Shown here: in pieces, positions 63,041-64,000 of the stretch | How the letters are laid out: every line of letters starts with the position of its first letter | How positions within the stretch are numbered: position 1 is the stretch's first letter | Assembly: GCF_051401765.1 (NCBI RefSeq) | Contig: NW_027480547.1 | Coordinates: forward strand, 682,001 to 746,000 | Origin: Calliopsis andreniformis | Taxonomy: Eukaryota; Arthropoda; Insecta; Hymenoptera; Andrenidae | Direction: 5' to 3' | Length of the DNA: 64,000 nucleotides | The notes under the pieces: model-generated | Databases searched by the model: none | Seen by the model: the letters and a program-made list of their open reading frames with translations, nothing else | Told to the model about the DNA's origin: nothing | Translations under genes and position numbers: made by a program

Positions 63041-64000
63041 GATTGAGGATTGAGGATTGAGGATTGAGGATTGAGGATTGAGGATTGAAGATTGAGGATT
63101 GAGGGTTGATGATTGAGTGTTGAAGATTGAGGATTGAAGATTGAGGATTGAGGATTGAGGATTGAGGATTGAGGATTGAGGATTGCAGATTGAGGATTGG
63201 GGATTGAGGATTGAGGATTGAGAATCGAAGATTCAGTATTGAGGATTGAAGATTGAGGATTGAGGACTGAGGATTGAGGTTTGAGGATTGAGGACTGAGG
63301 ATTGAGGATCGAATGTTGAGTATTGAGGATTGAAGATTGAGGACTGAGGATTGAGGTTTGAGGAATGAGGATTGAGGATTGAGGATTGAGGATTGAGGAT
63401 TGAGGATTGAGTGTTGAAGATGGAGGATTGATGATTGAGGATTGAGGATTGAGTATTGGGGATTGAGGATTGAGTATTGAAGATTGAGGATTGATGGTTC
63501 AGTATTGAGGATTGAGGATTGAGGATTGAGTGTTGAAGATTGAGGATTGATGATTGAGGATTGAGTATTGAGGATCGGGGATTGAGGATTGATGATTCAG
63601 GATTGAGGATTGAGGATTGAGTATTGAGTGTTGAAAATTGAGGATTGATGATTGAGGATTGAGGATTGAGGATCGAAGATTGAGGATTGAGGATTGAAGA
63701 TTGAGGATTGAGGGTTGATGAATGAGTGTTGATGTTTGAGGACTGATGATTGACGATTGAGGATTGAGGATTGAGGATTGAGGATTGAGGATTGAAGATT
63801 GAGGATTGGGGATTGAGGATTGAGGAGTGGGATTCGAAGATTGAGTATTGAGGTTTGAGGACTGAGGATTGAGGGTTGAGGATTGAGGATTGAGGATTGA
63901 CGCTTCAGGATAGAGGATTGAGGATGGAGGATTGAAGGGAGAGGACCGAGTGTTGAAGATTGAGTGTTGAGAATTGATGTTTGAGGATCGGGATTTGATT
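62581..64000 (+). repeat. Right copy of the 3.5-kb offset duplication, with a 363-bp deletion
   Basis: Matches the left copy in two collinear parts that join inside GAGGATTGAGG near 63346-63356. The copy continues past the window end. One difference noted is GAAGATTGAGTG near 63955 against GAGGATTGAGTG at 60773. Confidence 0.88.

Larger units (their letters stand above)
1..64000 (+). repeat. Heptameric satellite array, unit GAGGATT, fills the window
   Basis: Every line of the window is GAGGATT or a one- or two-base variant, such as GAGGACT, GAAGATT, GAGTATT, GAGGGTT, GATGATT, GACGATT, GGGGATT or CAGGATT. The TGA within TTGAGGA is the best preserved part. The array runs to both window edges, so its true ends are not seen. 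The heptamer register holds for long stretches, with occasional 6-bp or 8-bp units that shift phase (for example GGATGAGGG near 155 and 860). No interruption by transposons, genes or unique DNA was found. The unit is strand-asymmetric: three G and no C on the + strand. The repeat itself is certain; its biological class (eukaryotic satellite versus an unusual prokaryotic array) is inferred. Confidence 0.98.
59036..64000 (+). repeat. Divergent heptamer subfamily, mostly coreless
   Basis: Still GAGGATT-based, but with its own landmarks: GGACGAGGACTGACGG, GGATTGCCGATTGAGG, GATCTAGGATTGGAG, ATTGATTATTGAGG and GATGAGGACAGAGGG. Standard cores are absent. One strongly altered core is at about 60761-60890 (GACCGAGTGTTGAGG, then GATTTGATTAATG and GATATTCTATTGAG), and a second copy is cut by the window end at 63943-64000. 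GGCTCCGG is absent. No open frame of note, no gene and no unique DNA. Confidence 0.87.

Noticed and set aside
1..64000. Similarity of the I-L-N-P-Q-S-S heptapeptide to the RNA polymerase II tail heptad or to coiled-coil heptads
   Set aside because: Only the seven-residue period is shared. It lacks the Tyr-Ser-Pro pattern, and a proline in every repeat is incompatible with a coiled coil. The period follows from 3 x 7 nt.
1..64000. Degenerate telomere repeat (plant-type TTTAGGG resembles TTGAGGA; TTTAGG occurs, e.g. near 251 and 1070)
   Set aside because: TTTAGG appears only as isolated variants, no run of canonical telomere units was seen, and the consensus differs at two of seven positions.

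Overview
The whole 64 kb is one tandem-repeat array. It is built from a 7-bp unit, GAGGATT on the + strand (AATCCTC on the - strand), and its point variants. I found no unique-sequence stretch, no recognisable protein-coding gene, no rRNA or tRNA, no CRISPR array, no insertion sequence and no conventional promoter or terminator. The consensus unit has no C on the + strand, so the array has an extreme, one-directional G-over-C skew. Long open frames occur only on the - strand. They follow from the unit: 21 nt reads as the same seven residues (I-L-N-P-Q-S-S, cyclically) in all three - frames, whereas the + strand meets TGA in every frame. I do not annotate them as genes.

The array is organised at several scales. 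(1) Variant heptamers follow one another in a fixed order in a core of about 200 bp, anchored by GATGAGAATTGATG and ATATTCT. I count 74 full cores plus truncated or divergent ones, mostly 550-1150 bp apart with plainer GAGGATT tracts between. Three core subtypes can be told apart: A dominates 1-42 kb, B dominates 43-56 kb, and C occurs five times. (2) Local duplications have offsets of 196, 216, 357 and 530 bp. (3) Kilobase duplications have offsets of 3386 bp (6.2-13.0 kb and again 27.7-34.5 kb), 3364 bp (48.5-55.3 kb) and 3545/3182 bp (59.0-64.0 kb). (4) One duplication of about 21.5 kb relates 1-20399 to 21445-41892, with only a few differences visible by eye.

Layout: 1-20399, left copy of the 21.5-kb block (it enters from outside the window); 20400-21444, a coreless mosaic at the junction; 21445-41892, right copy; 41891-42005, the longest perfect heptamer run I found, lying on the right breakpoint; 42.3-48.5 kb, mixed C and B modules; 48.5-55.3 kb, a 3.36-kb tandem pair; 55.3-59.0 kb, mixed A, B and C; 59.0-64.0 kb, a more divergent subfamily, nearly coreless and itself duplicated.

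Organism: the sequence alone does not settle this. A homogeneous array of 64 kb or more with higher-order repeats and nested near-identical duplications is typical of eukaryotic satellite DNA (heterochromatin, pericentromere or subtelomere), which is my leading reading. Heptamer tandem repeats also occur in some bacteria, usually as short intergenic arrays, so a prokaryotic source or a long-read assembly of an unusual replicon is not excluded. No genes are present to place it. The notable thing here is repeat architecture and its evolution by unequal exchange, not an enzymatic system.
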